A stretch of DNA of 64,000 nucleotides from Chryseobacterium sp. c4a (GCF_009900745.1 NZ_WXVU01000001.1:682001-746000); one strand, 5' to 3'. Shown: positions 16,151-24,617, counted from the first letter of the stretch. Translations and numbers: made by a program. Notes: a model not told the origin generated them from the sequence alone.

Positions 16151-16781
16151 ATACATTATATTTGATCTTGATGATACATTAATGTATGAGATCGATTATC
16201 TTGAGTCTGCATACTATGAAATAGCCCATTTACTTGATCCAAATGATCAGGATAATTTATATCAGGATATGATGAGGGATTATCATGAAAATAAAGACGT
16301 ATTTGGAATGTTGGAAGAAAGATATTCCCACAATAAAGTAAAGTTATTAGATATGTATCGGAATCATTTTCCTATGATTAAAATGGGAGATGACGTGAGA
16401 GACGTTTTAAACTATATTAGCCAAAACAACTATAAATTAGGGTTGATCTCAGATGGAAGATCAATTACCCAAAGAAATAAATTGAAAGCTCTAGATATAG
16501 AAGATCTTTTTGATAAAATTATCATTTCTGAAGAATTCGGAAGTATGAAACCTGATCATAAAAACTTTGAAACTTTTATGGACGATAAAAATTTTGAATA
16601 TTTTTATATTGGAGATAACACTAAAAAAGATTTTGTTACTCCCAATAAATTAGGTTGGACTACAATTGCATTGAAAGATGCAGGTAGAAATATTCATAAG
16701 CAGGATTTTGATTGGTCACCAGAACATAAGCCTCAGTTTATTGTAAATAATCTAAAAGAAATAATAAATTATATAAACTAA
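16140..16781 (+). CDS. HAD-superfamily hydrolase
   Basis: A 213-residue haloacid-dehalogenase-type phosphatase. Motif I is FDLDDTLM at residues 8-15, motif II is LISDGRS near residue 102, motif III lysine is in FGSMKPDHKNF, and motif IV is YIGDNTKKD. An alpha-helical cap is inserted between motifs I and II (subclass I). It overlaps the ATP-grasp gene, a pairing seen in other Bacteroidota polysaccharide clusters, suggesting that the two act on the same molecule, perhaps removing a phosphate from the ligase product. The substrate is not identifiable. The stop at 16781 is followed by 35 non-coding bases before the aminotransferase. Confidence 0.85.
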   Translation: MKGKYIIFDLDDTLMYEIDYLESAYYEIAHLLDPNDQDNLYQDMMRDYHENKDVFGMLEERYSHNKVKLLDMYRNHFPMIKMGDDVRDVLNYISQNNYKLGLISDGRSITQRNKLKALDIEDLFDKIIISEEFGSMKPDHKNFETFMDDKNFEYFYIGDNTKKDFVTPNKLGWTTIALKDAGRNIHKQDFDWSPEHKPQFIVNNLKEIINYIN

Positions 16782-16816
16782 TACTCACCTTAGTTTTAAT
16801 TAAATAAGAACATACA

Positions 16817-17950
16817 ATGTCACAAAAAATATGGTTATCCTCTCCACACATGGGAGGCAATGAATTAAAATATATCAACGAAGCATTTGATGAAAATTGG
16901 GTGGCACCACTTGGTCCTAATGTTAATGGGTTTGAAAGTGACCTTGAACAGTTTTTAGGTAAAGACTCGAAAGTGGCAGCTCTTTCTGCAGGAACAGCAG
17001 CTCTTCATTTAGCTCTTATCGAATGTGGTGTACAATATGGAGATGACGTTATTTGTCAGTCGATGACATTTTCTGCTTCAGCGAATCCTATTGCGTATTG
17101 TGGAGCAACTCCTGTTTTTATAGACAGTGAATCTGATACGTGGAATATGTGTCCAAAAGCTTTGAATGAAGCAATTGAAGATAGAATTCAAAAAGGTAAA
17201 AAACCTAAAGCAATTATTGTTGTTCATTTATATGGTATGCCGGCAAAAATGGATGAAATTACGGCTATTGCAGAGAAATATCAGATTCCTATTATTGAAG
17301 ATGCAGCAGAAGCTTTAGGTTCCACTTATAAAGGACAAGCTTGTGGTACATTTGGCCGTTTTGGAATTTTGAGCTTTAACGGGAATAAAATCATTACAAC
17401 TTCAGGAGGAGGCGCTTTAGTTTGCCATACTCAGGAAGATAAAGATAAAGCTGTTTTTCTATCTACTCAGGCTAGAGATAATGCTCCTCACTATCAGCAT
17501 TCTCATATCGGTTTTAATTACAGAATGAGTAATATTGTTGCTGGTATCGGGCGTGGACAGATGGAAGTCATTAAAGATAGAGTACAAGCACGCAGAAATA
17601 TGCATGAATTTTATGTTGATATTTTTAAAGACATTAAAGGTGTAACTGTCTTTTCAGAACCTGGAGATAACTTTTATTCTAATCATTGGCTGTCTGCAGT
17701 AATCATTAATCCTGAAACAGGCAAAGATAGAGAAGCTTTACGATTAGCATTTCTTGAAGACAATATTGAATCCAGACCGCTTTGGAAACCAATGCATTTA
17801 CAACCTGTCTTTGAAAACGCACCATATTATGGGACAAATATTTCTGAAAAATTATTTGATAATGGATTGTGCTTACCATCAGGATCTAACTTATCAGATG
17901 AAGATAGAGAAAGAATATCAAAAGTGATCAGAACATACTTTGGATCTTAA
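16817..17950 (+). CDS. DegT/DnrJ/EryC1 family PLP-dependent sugar aminotransferase (PglE-like)
   Basis: A 377-residue aminotransferase of the sugar-nucleotide type. It has SAGTAALHLAL near residue 57, IIEDAAEALGSTY for the PLP ring and phosphate contacts, and the Schiff-base lysine at residue 191 in SFNGNKIITTSGGG. The asparagine-containing FNGNK form is typical of the PglE/PseC-like subgroup that aminates C4 of UDP-4-keto-6-deoxy-HexNAc. The keto substrate could come from FnlA or from a dehydratase outside the window, since no second 4,6-dehydratase is visible. The product 4-amino sugar is a plausible acceptor for the formyltransferase or ATP-grasp ligase of the same locus. Confidence 0.88.
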   Translation: MSQKIWLSSPHMGGNELKYINEAFDENWVAPLGPNVNGFESDLEQFLGKDSKVAALSAGTAALHLALIECGVQYGDDVICQSMTFSASANPIAYCGATPVFIDSESDTWNMCPKALNEAIEDRIQKGKKPKAIIVVHLYGMPAKMDEITAIAEKYQIPIIEDAAEALGSTYKGQACGTFGRFGILSFNGNKIITTSGGGALVCHTQEDKDKAVFLSTQARDNAPHYQHSHIGFNYRMSNIVAGIGRGQMEVIKDRVQARRNMHEFYVDIFKDIKGVTVFSEPGDNFYSNHWLSAVIINPETGKDREALRLAFLEDNIESRPLWKPMHLQPVFENAPYYGTNISEKLFDNGLCLPSGSNLSDEDRERISKVIRTYFGS

Positions 17951-17963
17951 TTTTGAAAAATAA

Positions 17964-18533
17964 ATGAATAAGTATAAATATTGGAAAATAGTATTTGACC
18001 TTATTCTTGCGGTAGTTCTGATTATTTTTCTGATGCCATTACTACTTATTTTATTTATCATTGCAAGTTTAGATACATCTTCTAATGGAATTTTTTTTCA
18101 AAAAAGGATTGGACAGTATGGAGAGAGCTTTACTATTTTTAAGTTTAAAACCATTCATAGCAAAAATAGAAATTGCTCGAAGGTAGGAAAGATTCTTAGA
18201 AAATTTAAATTGGATGAACTTCCCCAGCTTTTTAATATTTTAAAAACTGAAATGAGCTTTGTTGGCCCAAGACCTGATATAGAAGGTTATTATGACTTAC
18301 TTGAAGGAACAGATCGAAAAGTATTAGAGCTTAAACCTGGTTTAACGTGCGAGGCGAGTATTGTGTATCGAAATGAAGAAAATATACTCCGAAGACAAGA
18401 AGATCCTTTGAAATACAATGATGAAATATTATTTCCACATAAAGTAAAAATGAATCTTGAATATCTGGAACATCTGTCCTTTAAAAATGATATTAAAATT
18501 TTATTTAATACTTTATTAATTATTTTAAAATAA
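17964..18533 (+). CDS. Polyprenyl-phosphate sugar-1-phosphate transferase, second copy
   Basis: A 189-residue monotopic phosphoglycosyl transferase. It has one hydrophobic segment (residues 10-36), IFFQKRIGQYGE, the catalytic pair in KLDELPQLF (residues 84-85) and FVGPRPDIEGY. It shares the fold with the copy at 12835 but only moderate identity by eye, with FKTIHS in place of YKVRTM, so the two probably do not share one substrate. Its place directly behind the aminotransferase suggests that it loads the 4-amino sugar or its acylated form on undecaprenyl phosphate. The start is 13 bases after the aminotransferase stop. Confidence 0.85.
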   Translation: MNKYKYWKIVFDLILAVVLIIFLMPLLLILFIIASLDTSSNGIFFQKRIGQYGESFTIFKFKTIHSKNRNCSKVGKILRKFKLDELPQLFNILKTEMSFVGPRPDIEGYYDLLEGTDRKVLELKPGLTCEASIVYRNEENILRRQEDPLKYNDEILFPHKVKMNLEYLEHLSFKNDIKILFNTLLIILK

Positions 18534-18557
18534 ACAATATAGAATTTCTCCCTAGTT

Positions 18558-19103
18558 ATGAAAATTAAAGAAACCCCACTTAAAGACTGTTACATTATTG
18601 AACCTACCGTTTTCGAAGACGAAAGAGGGTATTTTTTTGAAAAGTTCAACGAAAAAAAATTCGAAGAACTTACAGGAATGAATGGCCACTTTGTTCAGGA
18701 TAACATTTCAAAATCTTCTTATGGCGTGTTGAGAGGAATTCATCTTCAGAAAGGTGAACATGCACAAGCCAAACTAGTTTCATGTCTGGAAGGAAGTGTG
18801 TGGGATGTAGCAGTAGATCTTAGAGAAGACTCTCCAACATTTGGACAATGGTTTGGAATTGAACTTTCAGCCGAGAATAAACTGCAGCTTTATGTTCCAA
18901 GAGGTTTTGGACATGGTTTTTCCGTATTAAGTACAAATGCAGTATTCTCTTATAAATGTGATAATTTTTATAATAAAGAAGCAGAAGGAAGCGTAAGATT
19001 TAACGATCCAGATCTTGGGATAGATTGGAAAGTAGATGAAAAAGACGCTGTACTTTCAGAAAAAGACCAGAATGCACCTGGCTTTAAAGAAAAAAACTTT
19101 TAA
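18558..19103 (+). CDS. rfbC: dTDP-4-dehydrorhamnose 3,5-epimerase
   Basis: A 181-residue cupin-fold epimerase of normal length. It has FEDERGYFFEKFN, the active-site histidine at residue 62 in LRGIHLQ, the VDLREDSPTFG segment and the FSYKCDNFY tyrosine region. It interconverts dTDP-4-keto-6-deoxyglucose and dTDP-4-keto-L-rhamnose. No rfbA, rfbB or rfbD is present in the window, so partners must be encoded elsewhere or the enzyme acts on another 4-keto sugar. It is the last gene of the polysaccharide locus and is followed by a strong terminator 12 bases past the stop. Confidence 0.93.
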   Translation: MKIKETPLKDCYIIEPTVFEDERGYFFEKFNEKKFEELTGMNGHFVQDNISKSSYGVLRGIHLQKGEHAQAKLVSCLEGSVWDVAVDLREDSPTFGQWFGIELSAENKLQLYVPRGFGHGFSVLSTNAVFSYKCDNFYNKEAEGSVRFNDPDLGIDWKVDEKDAVLSEKDQNAPGFKEKNF

Positions 19104-19114
19104 ATATAATATTG

Positions 19115-19140
19115 AAAACCACTTTTTTAAAGTGGTTTTT
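19115..19140 (+). terminator. Terminator ending the polysaccharide locus
   Basis: A perfect 11-base stem (AAAACCACTTT with AAAGTGGTTTT) with a 3-base loop runs into a T-rich tail, 11 bases after the rfbC stop. It isolates the locus from rimO. Confidence 0.88.
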
Positions 19141-19172
19141 ATTTTTGTAATCATTACTCTTTTAATATTTTG

Positions 19173-19180
19173 TATCTTTG
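19173..19180 (+). promoter_or_regulatory. -7 promoter box for rimO (TATCTTTG)
   Basis: A perfect TAnnTTTG match ends 19 bases before the chosen rimO ATG. It lies downstream of a possible TTG start at 19170, which therefore cannot be used. Confidence 0.7.
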
Positions 19181-19199
19181 CAGACTCAAAATCAAAAAG

Positions 19200-20501
19200 A
19201 TGCGTACAAAATCTGTAGGGAAGAAGAAAATCAATGTAGTAACACTTGGATGTTCCAAAAATGTATATGATTCCGAAGTATTAATGAGCCAGCTAAAAGC
19301 CAATGGTAAAGAAGTGGTTCATGAAGATCGTGGAGATATTGTTGTTATTAATACCTGCGGATTTATTGATAATGCTAAAGAAGAGTCTATTAATACTATT
19401 TTAGATTATGTAGAAGCTAAAAACAGAGGCGAAGTAGAAAAAGTATTTGTTACAGGTTGTCTTTCCGAAAGATACAAACCGGATTTGGTAAAAGAAATTC
19501 CAGATGTAGATCAGTATTTTGGTACAAGAGATCTTCCTATGTTGTTAAAGCATCTTGGTGCAGATTACAAGCATGAATTGGTAGGGGAGAGATTAACAAC
19601 CACTCCAAAGCACTATGCATACCTTAAAATTTCAGAAGGATGTGACAGACCATGTTCTTTCTGCGCAATTCCTTTGATGAGAGGAGGTCACGTTTCTACT
19701 CCTATTGAAAAATTAGTTTCCGAAGCTCAGAAATTAGCAAAAAAAGGAACGAAAGAATTGATTCTTATTGCTCAGGATCTTACCTACTATGGATTAGATA
19801 TTTATAAGAAGCGTGCATTAGGAGATCTACTTAAAGAATTAGTAAAAGTAGAAGGAGTAGAGTGGATTCGTCTTCACTATGCTTTCCCAAGTGGCTTCCC
19901 TGAAGATGTTTTGGATATTATCCGTGAAGAACCTAAAATTTGTAATTATATAGATATTCCTCTTCAACATATTAATTCAGATCTGTTGAAATCTATGAAA
20001 AGAGGGACTACCCATGAGAAAACCGATGCTCTTTTAGGAAAATTCAGAGAAAAAGTTCCGGATATGGCTATCAGAACAACACTGATCGTTGGTTACCCGG
20101 GAGAAACAGAAGAAAGATTCCAGGAGCTTAAAGATTGGGTTAAAGAACAAAAATTTGACAGATTAGGATGCTTTACATATTCTCATGAGGAAAACACTGG
20201 TGCTTATGTTTTAGAAGATGATATTCCACAAGAAGTAAAAGAAGCCAGAGTAGAAGAAATCATGGAAGTACAATCACAAATCTCTTGGGAAAAAAACCAG
20301 GAGAAAGTAGGACAAGTGTTCAGATGTATCTTCGACCGTAAAGAAGGAAATTACTTTATCGGAAGAACAGAATATGATTCTCCTGATGTGGATAATACGG
20401 TTTTAGTATCTGCTGAAGATACTTATATTTCCATTGGAGAATTCGCTGATGTGAAGATTACTTCCGCTGAAGAGTTCGACCTCTATGGAGAATTGGTATA
20501 G
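19200..20501 (+). CDS. rimO: Ribosomal protein S12 methylthiotransferase RimO
   Basis: A 433-residue radical SAM enzyme that methylthiolates an aspartate of ribosomal protein S12. The N-terminal UPF0004 domain has its three cluster cysteines in TLGCSKN, NTCGFID and VTGCLSERY. The radical SAM triad is GCDRPCSFC near residue 150, and a TRAM domain closes the protein (TEYDSPDVDNTVLVS). LGCSKNVYDSE marks RimO rather than MiaB. The start at 19200 is chosen because the promoter box lies inside the longer open frame. It is a housekeeping gene bordering the polysaccharide locus and appears monocistronic. Confidence 0.95.
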   Translation: MRTKSVGKKKINVVTLGCSKNVYDSEVLMSQLKANGKEVVHEDRGDIVVINTCGFIDNAKEESINTILDYVEAKNRGEVEKVFVTGCLSERYKPDLVKEIPDVDQYFGTRDLPMLLKHLGADYKHELVGERLTTTPKHYAYLKISEGCDRPCSFCAIPLMRGGHVSTPIEKLVSEAQKLAKKGTKELILIAQDLTYYGLDIYKKRALGDLLKELVKVEGVEWIRLHYAFPSGFPEDVLDIIREEPKICNYIDIPLQHINSDLLKSMKRGTTHEKTDALLGKFREKVPDMAIRTTLIVGYPGETEERFQELKDWVKEQKFDRLGCFTYSHEENTGAYVLEDDIPQEVKEARVEEIMEVQSQISWEKNQEKVGQVFRCIFDRKEGNYFIGRTEYDSPDVDNTVLVSAEDTYISIGEFADVKITSAEEFDLYGELV

Positions 20502-20885
20502 AAATATAAAATACTATTAATCAGTGAGAAAAGTTTTGATTTCTCAATGAGAAAAGTTGAAATATTAAGAAAATCAACAGATTTAAAAATTATGTTAAAT
20601 TATATATCTGTTTGATTTTCATGTAATTGTGTTTTTGAATGTTAAGATTTTTTAATTTTCTTTTATAAAGTATGCAAATTAAAAAATTATGTCTTAAATT
20701 TGCGCCATAAGCAATGTTTTTAAATCATGTGCTATCAATAAGTTATTTATTAAAATTGAGCTAAAAATTCAAAAAAAATGTTTTTTTTACCTATATTAGC
20801 CATAAGATAATAATCGCAAGTTGAGATACATTTTCCCTTTGGAAATATTGATGAAAAATAATGTAATTAAAATCTTTAAAAACTT
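20502..20885. other. Gene-free stretch between rimO and the secreted-protein pair
   Basis: About 384 A+T-rich bases without a credible coding frame. A 7-base inverted repeat (TGAGAAA/TTTCTCA, 20525-20546) could be a weak rimO terminator but lacks a T tract. The promoter box at 20695 implies a leader of about 180 bases for the next gene. Confidence 0.6.
20695..20702 (+). promoter_or_regulatory. Probable -7 promoter box for the secreted-protein pair (TAAATTTG)
   Basis: A TAnnTTTG match 183 bases upstream of the ATG at 20886. If used, the mRNA has a long A+U-rich leader. No convincing -33 TTG. Confidence 0.45.
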
Positions 20886-21557
20886 ATGAAAAAATTTTTA
20901 TTAACAGCGACAATGCTCGTTGCCTTTACGGCTCTTTCCAAGGCTCAGCAAGGGCGAGTGGGGATTAACACAACCACACCTGCCACGACTCTAGATGTAG
21001 TAGCCAGTACTGATGCTACTAGACCTGATGCCTTATTAGTCCCTCGTTTGTCAAGAGCTGATTTAGAAGCTAGAACTGGAGCTTATGCTAATGGTAATGC
21101 TACTGCTGCAAGTGCTCAGAATGGTGCTCTTGTATTTGTAAACGCATTAGGAGGTACAGGAACTGGTAAAACAGTGAATGTTACTGCTACAGGATTTTAC
21201 TACTATGATGGTACAAACGGTAATAACGTTTGGAAAGCTTTAGGTGGTGGTGGTGCAGTAGCTCTTCCAACTTGGAGAAGTGACAATGCTGCAAACGTAG
21301 CCATATTAGAATCTGATGCCAACAACTTTGTAAGATTAATTGGAGGTCTAGCCACTACTGTTGTTACTCTCCCTGCTCCAACTCCTGCAATGATAGGTAA
21401 GGTGTTTACAGTTCTTGAAGTAACCGGAGCTGGTGCTCCTGCTATTCAAACTGCAGGTGGTACTTATAAAGGAAATAACGTACCTAACATAAATCCTTTT
21501 GGAGGGTATCAATTCGTAACGGATGGTACAGACTGGTTCAATACAGGTTCTAACTAA
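20886..21557 (+). CDS. Secreted protein of unknown function, first of a paralogous pair
   Basis: A 223-residue protein with a signal peptide ending in SKAQQ. The mature part begins with RVGINTTTPATTLDV, a motif common at the start of Bacteroidota surface proteins that resemble tail-fibre or adhesin heads. It is rich in Ala, Gly, Thr and Asn. A central block has PRLSRADLEARTG, a GALVFVN strand and GFYYYDG leading to WKALGGG. The same order of blocks appears in the next gene, so the two are diverged duplicates sharing one terminator. No lipobox and no type IX sorting domain are seen. Function unknown; export to the cell surface is inferred. Confidence 0.75.
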   Translation: MKKFLLTATMLVAFTALSKAQQGRVGINTTTPATTLDVVASTDATRPDALLVPRLSRADLEARTGAYANGNATAASAQNGALVFVNALGGTGTGKTVNVTATGFYYYDGTNGNNVWKALGGGGAVALPTWRSDNAANVAILESDANNFVRLIGGLATTVVTLPAPTPAMIGKVFTVLEVTGAGAPAIQTAGGTYKGNNVPNINPFGGYQFVTDGTDWFNTGSN

Positions 21558-21572
21558 TTTAAAAACATCAAA

Positions 21573-22307
21573 ATGAAAAATACATTTTTATTAATCCCAT
21601 GTGTTGTTGCTGCTTTGTTTGGAACAAAAGTTTCAGCACAGGTAAAAGGTAACCAAACCCTTGGAAATTCATCTATTAACTTAAGTACTGCTTTTTTTGA
21701 TGCTTCCAGTTCAACCTTATGGAACGGCGCAAGCCCAGCAGCAACGAATGTTGGTAAAGGATTTATATTCCCTAGAGCTGACCTTAGAAGTTTAGTTCTA
21801 ACAAATAATGGTACTTATTTAGCCTCTAACAACCCTAACAGATTTGATGGTATTATTGTTTATAATACAGCTTCTGGTACTACTCCTGCTACAGGTTCAG
21901 GTATCGGAAACCAAACAGTAACTCCAGGATTCTATTATTTCTCCAACCCTGGGTCTCCAACAACTACTGCAACAGGACAATGGCTACCATTGGGAGGAAC
22001 TCCGCCTAAGGTGAATGTCCTTACAACAGAAACTGTAACCAATACTTTAGTGAATAACGCTCAGGTATATGCTATCAAAGGAACTTTCAACGCTACTGGT
22101 ACTACTACAAGTGTGAGCATTCCTGCACCGGCTGGTATCACTGCTATGTATGCTATTACAATCTACAAAGCTGGAACAAATACAGTATATGACAGAAGTT
22201 TATATTCTTATGATACAACTTCCGGTAATGCAGTTACAGGATCTCCTAACATGTCTGTAGTATATCCTAACGGAACTTATGACTATGTATTAGAATACTT
22301 AAAATAA
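21573..22307 (+). CDS. Secreted protein of unknown function, second of a paralogous pair
   Basis: A 244-residue protein with a signal peptide ending in KVSAQ. Its middle parallels the upstream gene: FPRADLRSLVLTNNGTY, a DGIIVYN strand, TPGFYYFSN and GQWLPLGG. The C-terminal third (TSVSIPAPAGITAMYAITIYK onward) is predicted to be beta-rich and differs from the first protein. It starts 15 bases after the stop of the first gene, in one transcription unit closed by the hairpin at 22330. I do not recognise a characterised family. Confidence 0.72.
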   Translation: MKNTFLLIPCVVAALFGTKVSAQVKGNQTLGNSSINLSTAFFDASSSTLWNGASPAATNVGKGFIFPRADLRSLVLTNNGTYLASNNPNRFDGIIVYNTASGTTPATGSGIGNQTVTPGFYYFSNPGSPTTTATGQWLPLGGTPPKVNVLTTETVTNTLVNNAQVYAIKGTFNATGTTTSVSIPAPAGITAMYAITIYKAGTNTVYDRSLYSYDTTSGNAVTGSPNMSVVYPNGTYDYVLEYLK

Positions 22308-22329
22308 AAAAAATATTTAATTACATATT

Positions 22330-22360
22330 AAGACCAATGAGTTCACTCATTGGTCTTTTA
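22330..22360 (+). terminator. Terminator after the secreted-protein pair
   Basis: A perfect 12-base stem (AAGACCAATGAG/CTCATTGGTCTT) with TTCA loop followed by a T run, 22 bases past the stop. Confidence 0.9.
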
Positions 22361-23106
22361 TTTTTGATGGGAAAGAGCCAGATCAGATTTTTATGTTATG
22401 AATCTTTAATCATCACATCATAGGTCATCAGATCAGATATAAAGGTTTTTAAGCCTTTTTAGAGCCTTTACTGGTTCAATATTGATTAAACCCAGATATT
22501 GAGGCTGCTTTGTTGGTATTTTTAATCGATATGAATTGACAATATAATATAGAAGAATTGGTGTCATTTTTTATAGAAAAGCTTTTTAATCTGATTCTTA
22601 ACCCCTATTTTTGAAGAACAAAATTAGAAAGAGAAAAAGATCTTTACATAAACTTAGGGTTAAAATTGAAAATAAAGAAGACAATAATTCATTTAGAATG
22701 AGATTTGAAATGAATTTAGCTGTTAAAATAATTTAGAAAGATGAAGCTTTATGGTGTTAGAGCTATTCTATAAGCTAGTTTACCTTGATTAGCTTCTTAA
22801 CACTTTTATCTTTTTATCATTCAGATTTATGTTGAAAATTAATAATTGTTCATTTTATAACTTGTTGATTTTTAGATTTTTAGTTAATTTGTTTTTTAGA
22901 ATTATGCATGAATTAGTTAATTAAATTAACAAATCACCTATTTTTTTAACACTTTTTAACAGTGTTCTTTAAAATGCCTATTCATAGGGGCTTACAAAGA
23001 TAGTTAACATATGTTTTGGTTTTTGTTAACGGTTTTTAACATTTGGAATAGGGAGATCAAAAGATTCCTGATACATTTGCCCAGTCAAAACCAATAAAAG
23101 TTCAAA
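22361..23106. other. Gene-free stretch of about 750 bases
   Basis: No coding frame of useful length or recognisable RNA is visible on either strand. The sequence is strongly A+T-rich. A small hairpin (AACACT/AGTGTT, 22948-22966) and repeated GTTAAC/TTAAC motifs between 23000 and 23045 lie near the following gene and may belong to its control region. I see nothing else definite. Confidence 0.55.
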
Positions 23107-23478
23107 ATGATGAAAAGATTCATTCTCGTAATCATAATGATGATTTCAACCTTAGGTGTTTACTCGTTTACAAGTAATGCCTTAGATGCGAAAAAAACAA
23201 GTTATGCATCGTACTACCACGATAAATTTAACGGTAGAAAAACTGCTAGCGGAGAAATCTTTGATAACTCAAAGTTTACTGCAGCAAACAGAACGCTTCC
23301 ATTTGGAACAAACGTTAAGGTTACTAACCTTAGGAATGGGAAAGAGGTAATAGTGAGGATAAATGACAGAGGGCCTTTCCATTCATCAAGATCTTTAGAC
23401 ATGTCTAAAGCTGCGTTCGATGAGATCGGAGATATCAATCATGGTACTATTCCGGTCGAATATGAAATTGTCGATTAA
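23107..23478 (+). CDS. RlpA-like double-psi beta-barrel protein
   Basis: A 123-residue exported protein. After a signal peptide (residues 1-25) almost the whole mature chain is the RlpA double-psi barrel: SYYHDKFNGRKTASGE, NRTLPFGTNVKVTN and VRINDRGPF with the conserved Asp-Arg-Gly. It lacks the SPOR domain of proteobacterial RlpA. RlpA of Pseudomonas aeruginosa is a lytic transglycosylase for naked glycan strands. The usual TAAHRTLP motif has Asn in place of His here. Two adjacent ATG codons (23107, 23110) could both start it. It appears monocistronic, with a strong shared terminator behind it. Confidence 0.85.
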   Translation: MMKRFILVIIMMISTLGVYSFTSNALDAKKTSYASYYHDKFNGRKTASGEIFDNSKFTAANRTLPFGTNVKVTNLRNGKEVIVRINDRGPFHSSRSLDMSKAAFDEIGDINHGTIPVEYEIVD

Positions 23479-23496
23479 TCTTATGATTTAAATTAA

Positions 23497-23524
23497 AAAA
23501 GCCAGCTGATTTCAGCTGGCTTTT
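23497..23524. terminator. Bidirectional terminator between the RlpA-like gene and xth
   Basis: An 8-base GC-rich stem (GCCAGCTG/CAGCTGGC) with flanking A and T runs sits between two convergent genes, 19 bases after one stop and 25 from the other. Confidence 0.9.
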
Positions 23525-23548
23525 GTGTTGATAAGATATACAATGTAT

Positions 23549-24313
23549 CTATACGTTTAATTCTAATAGAGCAGGACAGTGATCTGAATGAACAGCCTCC
23601 TTTAAAATAACAGCGCGTGTAAGTTTATCCTTTAAACTATAAGAAGTAAAGTTATAATCTAATCTCCAGCCTTTATTTCTTTCCCTTGAGTTTTGCCTGT
23701 AGCTCCACCATGTATAATTGTCGGGTTCATTGTTAAAGAATCTGAAACTGTCAATGAGTTCACATTCATTGATAAAACTGGTCATCCATTCTCTTTCCAT
23801 AGGAAGAAACCCTGAAACGTTCTTTAAGCCAACAGGATTGTGAATATCGATAGCTTCGTGGCAAATATTAAAATCACCAGATATAATCAGGTTAGGAATC
23901 TCTTTCTTTAAATTCTTGATGTATTCAAGGAAATCATGGCAAAACTGCATTTTGAAATCAAGTCTTTCGATATTTGAGGCAGAAGGTACATAGACTGAAA
24001 TAGCAGAGAATTCGTCAAAATCAGCACGGATAATTCTTCCTTCATTATCATAGCTTTCAATACCACAACCATACTCTACATGATTAGGTTTTATTTTGGA
24101 AGCAATTCCGACCCCACTATATCCTTTTCTTACTGCTGAATGCCAATAACTGTGGTATCCTAATTTTTCAAGACTTTCGATGTCTATCTGATCGTTTCCG
24201 GCTTTACTCTCCTGAATACAGATCACATCCGGATCAGCAGTTTTGAGCCAACCCAGAAAATCTTTGGTAAATGCAGCCCTGATTCCGTTGACGTTATAGG
24301 TAATTAATCTCAT
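23549..24313 (-). CDS. xth: Exodeoxyribonuclease III
   Basis: A 254-residue EEP-family nuclease of normal length. The catalytic set is visible: Asn7 (TYNVNG), Glu35 (CIQESK), Asp147-x-Asn149 (SGDFNICH) and Asp244-His245 (HSDHCP). It removes 3' blocking groups and cuts at abasic sites in base-excision repair. The start overlaps the stop of the YciI-like gene by 4 bases, so the two are cotranscribed and probably coupled. Confidence 0.95.
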   Translation of the reverse strand: MRLITYNVNGIRAAFTKDFLGWLKTADPDVICIQESKAGNDQIDIESLEKLGYHSYWHSAVRKGYSGVGIASKIKPNHVEYGCGIESYDNEGRIIRADFDEFSAISVYVPSASNIERLDFKMQFCHDFLEYIKNLKKEIPNLIISGDFNICHEAIDIHNPVGLKNVSGFLPMEREWMTSFINECELIDSFRFFNNEPDNYTWWSYRQNSRERNKGWRLDYNFTSYSLKDKLTRAVILKEAVHSDHCPALLELNV

Positions 24314-24603
24314 TGGTTTTCTATAAATATTTTAAAATTCTCGTTGTATTTCGATGGGATAAATTCGGTGATATCATAATCCGCGATCTGATGGATATGG
24401 AAAGGATCTTCTGTAATGATCCGTTCGATTTCATTTTTCGATGAAGCCCTACAGATAATAATTCCTCCGGTTCTAGGTTCTTTCCTTCCAGAGGTAATAA
24501 ACAGCCCTAAGTCATAATATTTTTGAAGAAAGGAATTATGTTCCGGAATATGGTGCTCTACATTTTCTATAGCTACCTTATACGTAAGCGAAATAATGAA
24601 CAT
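24310..24603 (-). CDS. YciI-like protein
   Basis: A 97-residue dimeric alpha-beta barrel-type protein. It keeps the family's conserved histidine in IPEHNSFL and the aspartate of the TEDPFHIHQIADYDITEF segment, where DPF is the YciI signature. The biochemical role of most YciI-like proteins is unknown. It is the first gene of a two-gene unit with xth, overlapping it by 4 bases. Confidence 0.82.
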   Translation of the reverse strand: MFIISLTYKVAIENVEHHIPEHNSFLQKYYDLGLFITSGRKEPRTGGIIICRASSKNEIERIITEDPFHIHQIADYDITEFIPSKYNENFKIFIENQ

Positions 24604-24617
24604 ATTTTTATTTTCTA

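Noticed and set aside
19170..19199. An upstream TTG start for rimO
   Set aside because: The -7 promoter box lies inside this stretch, so it would not be transcribed.
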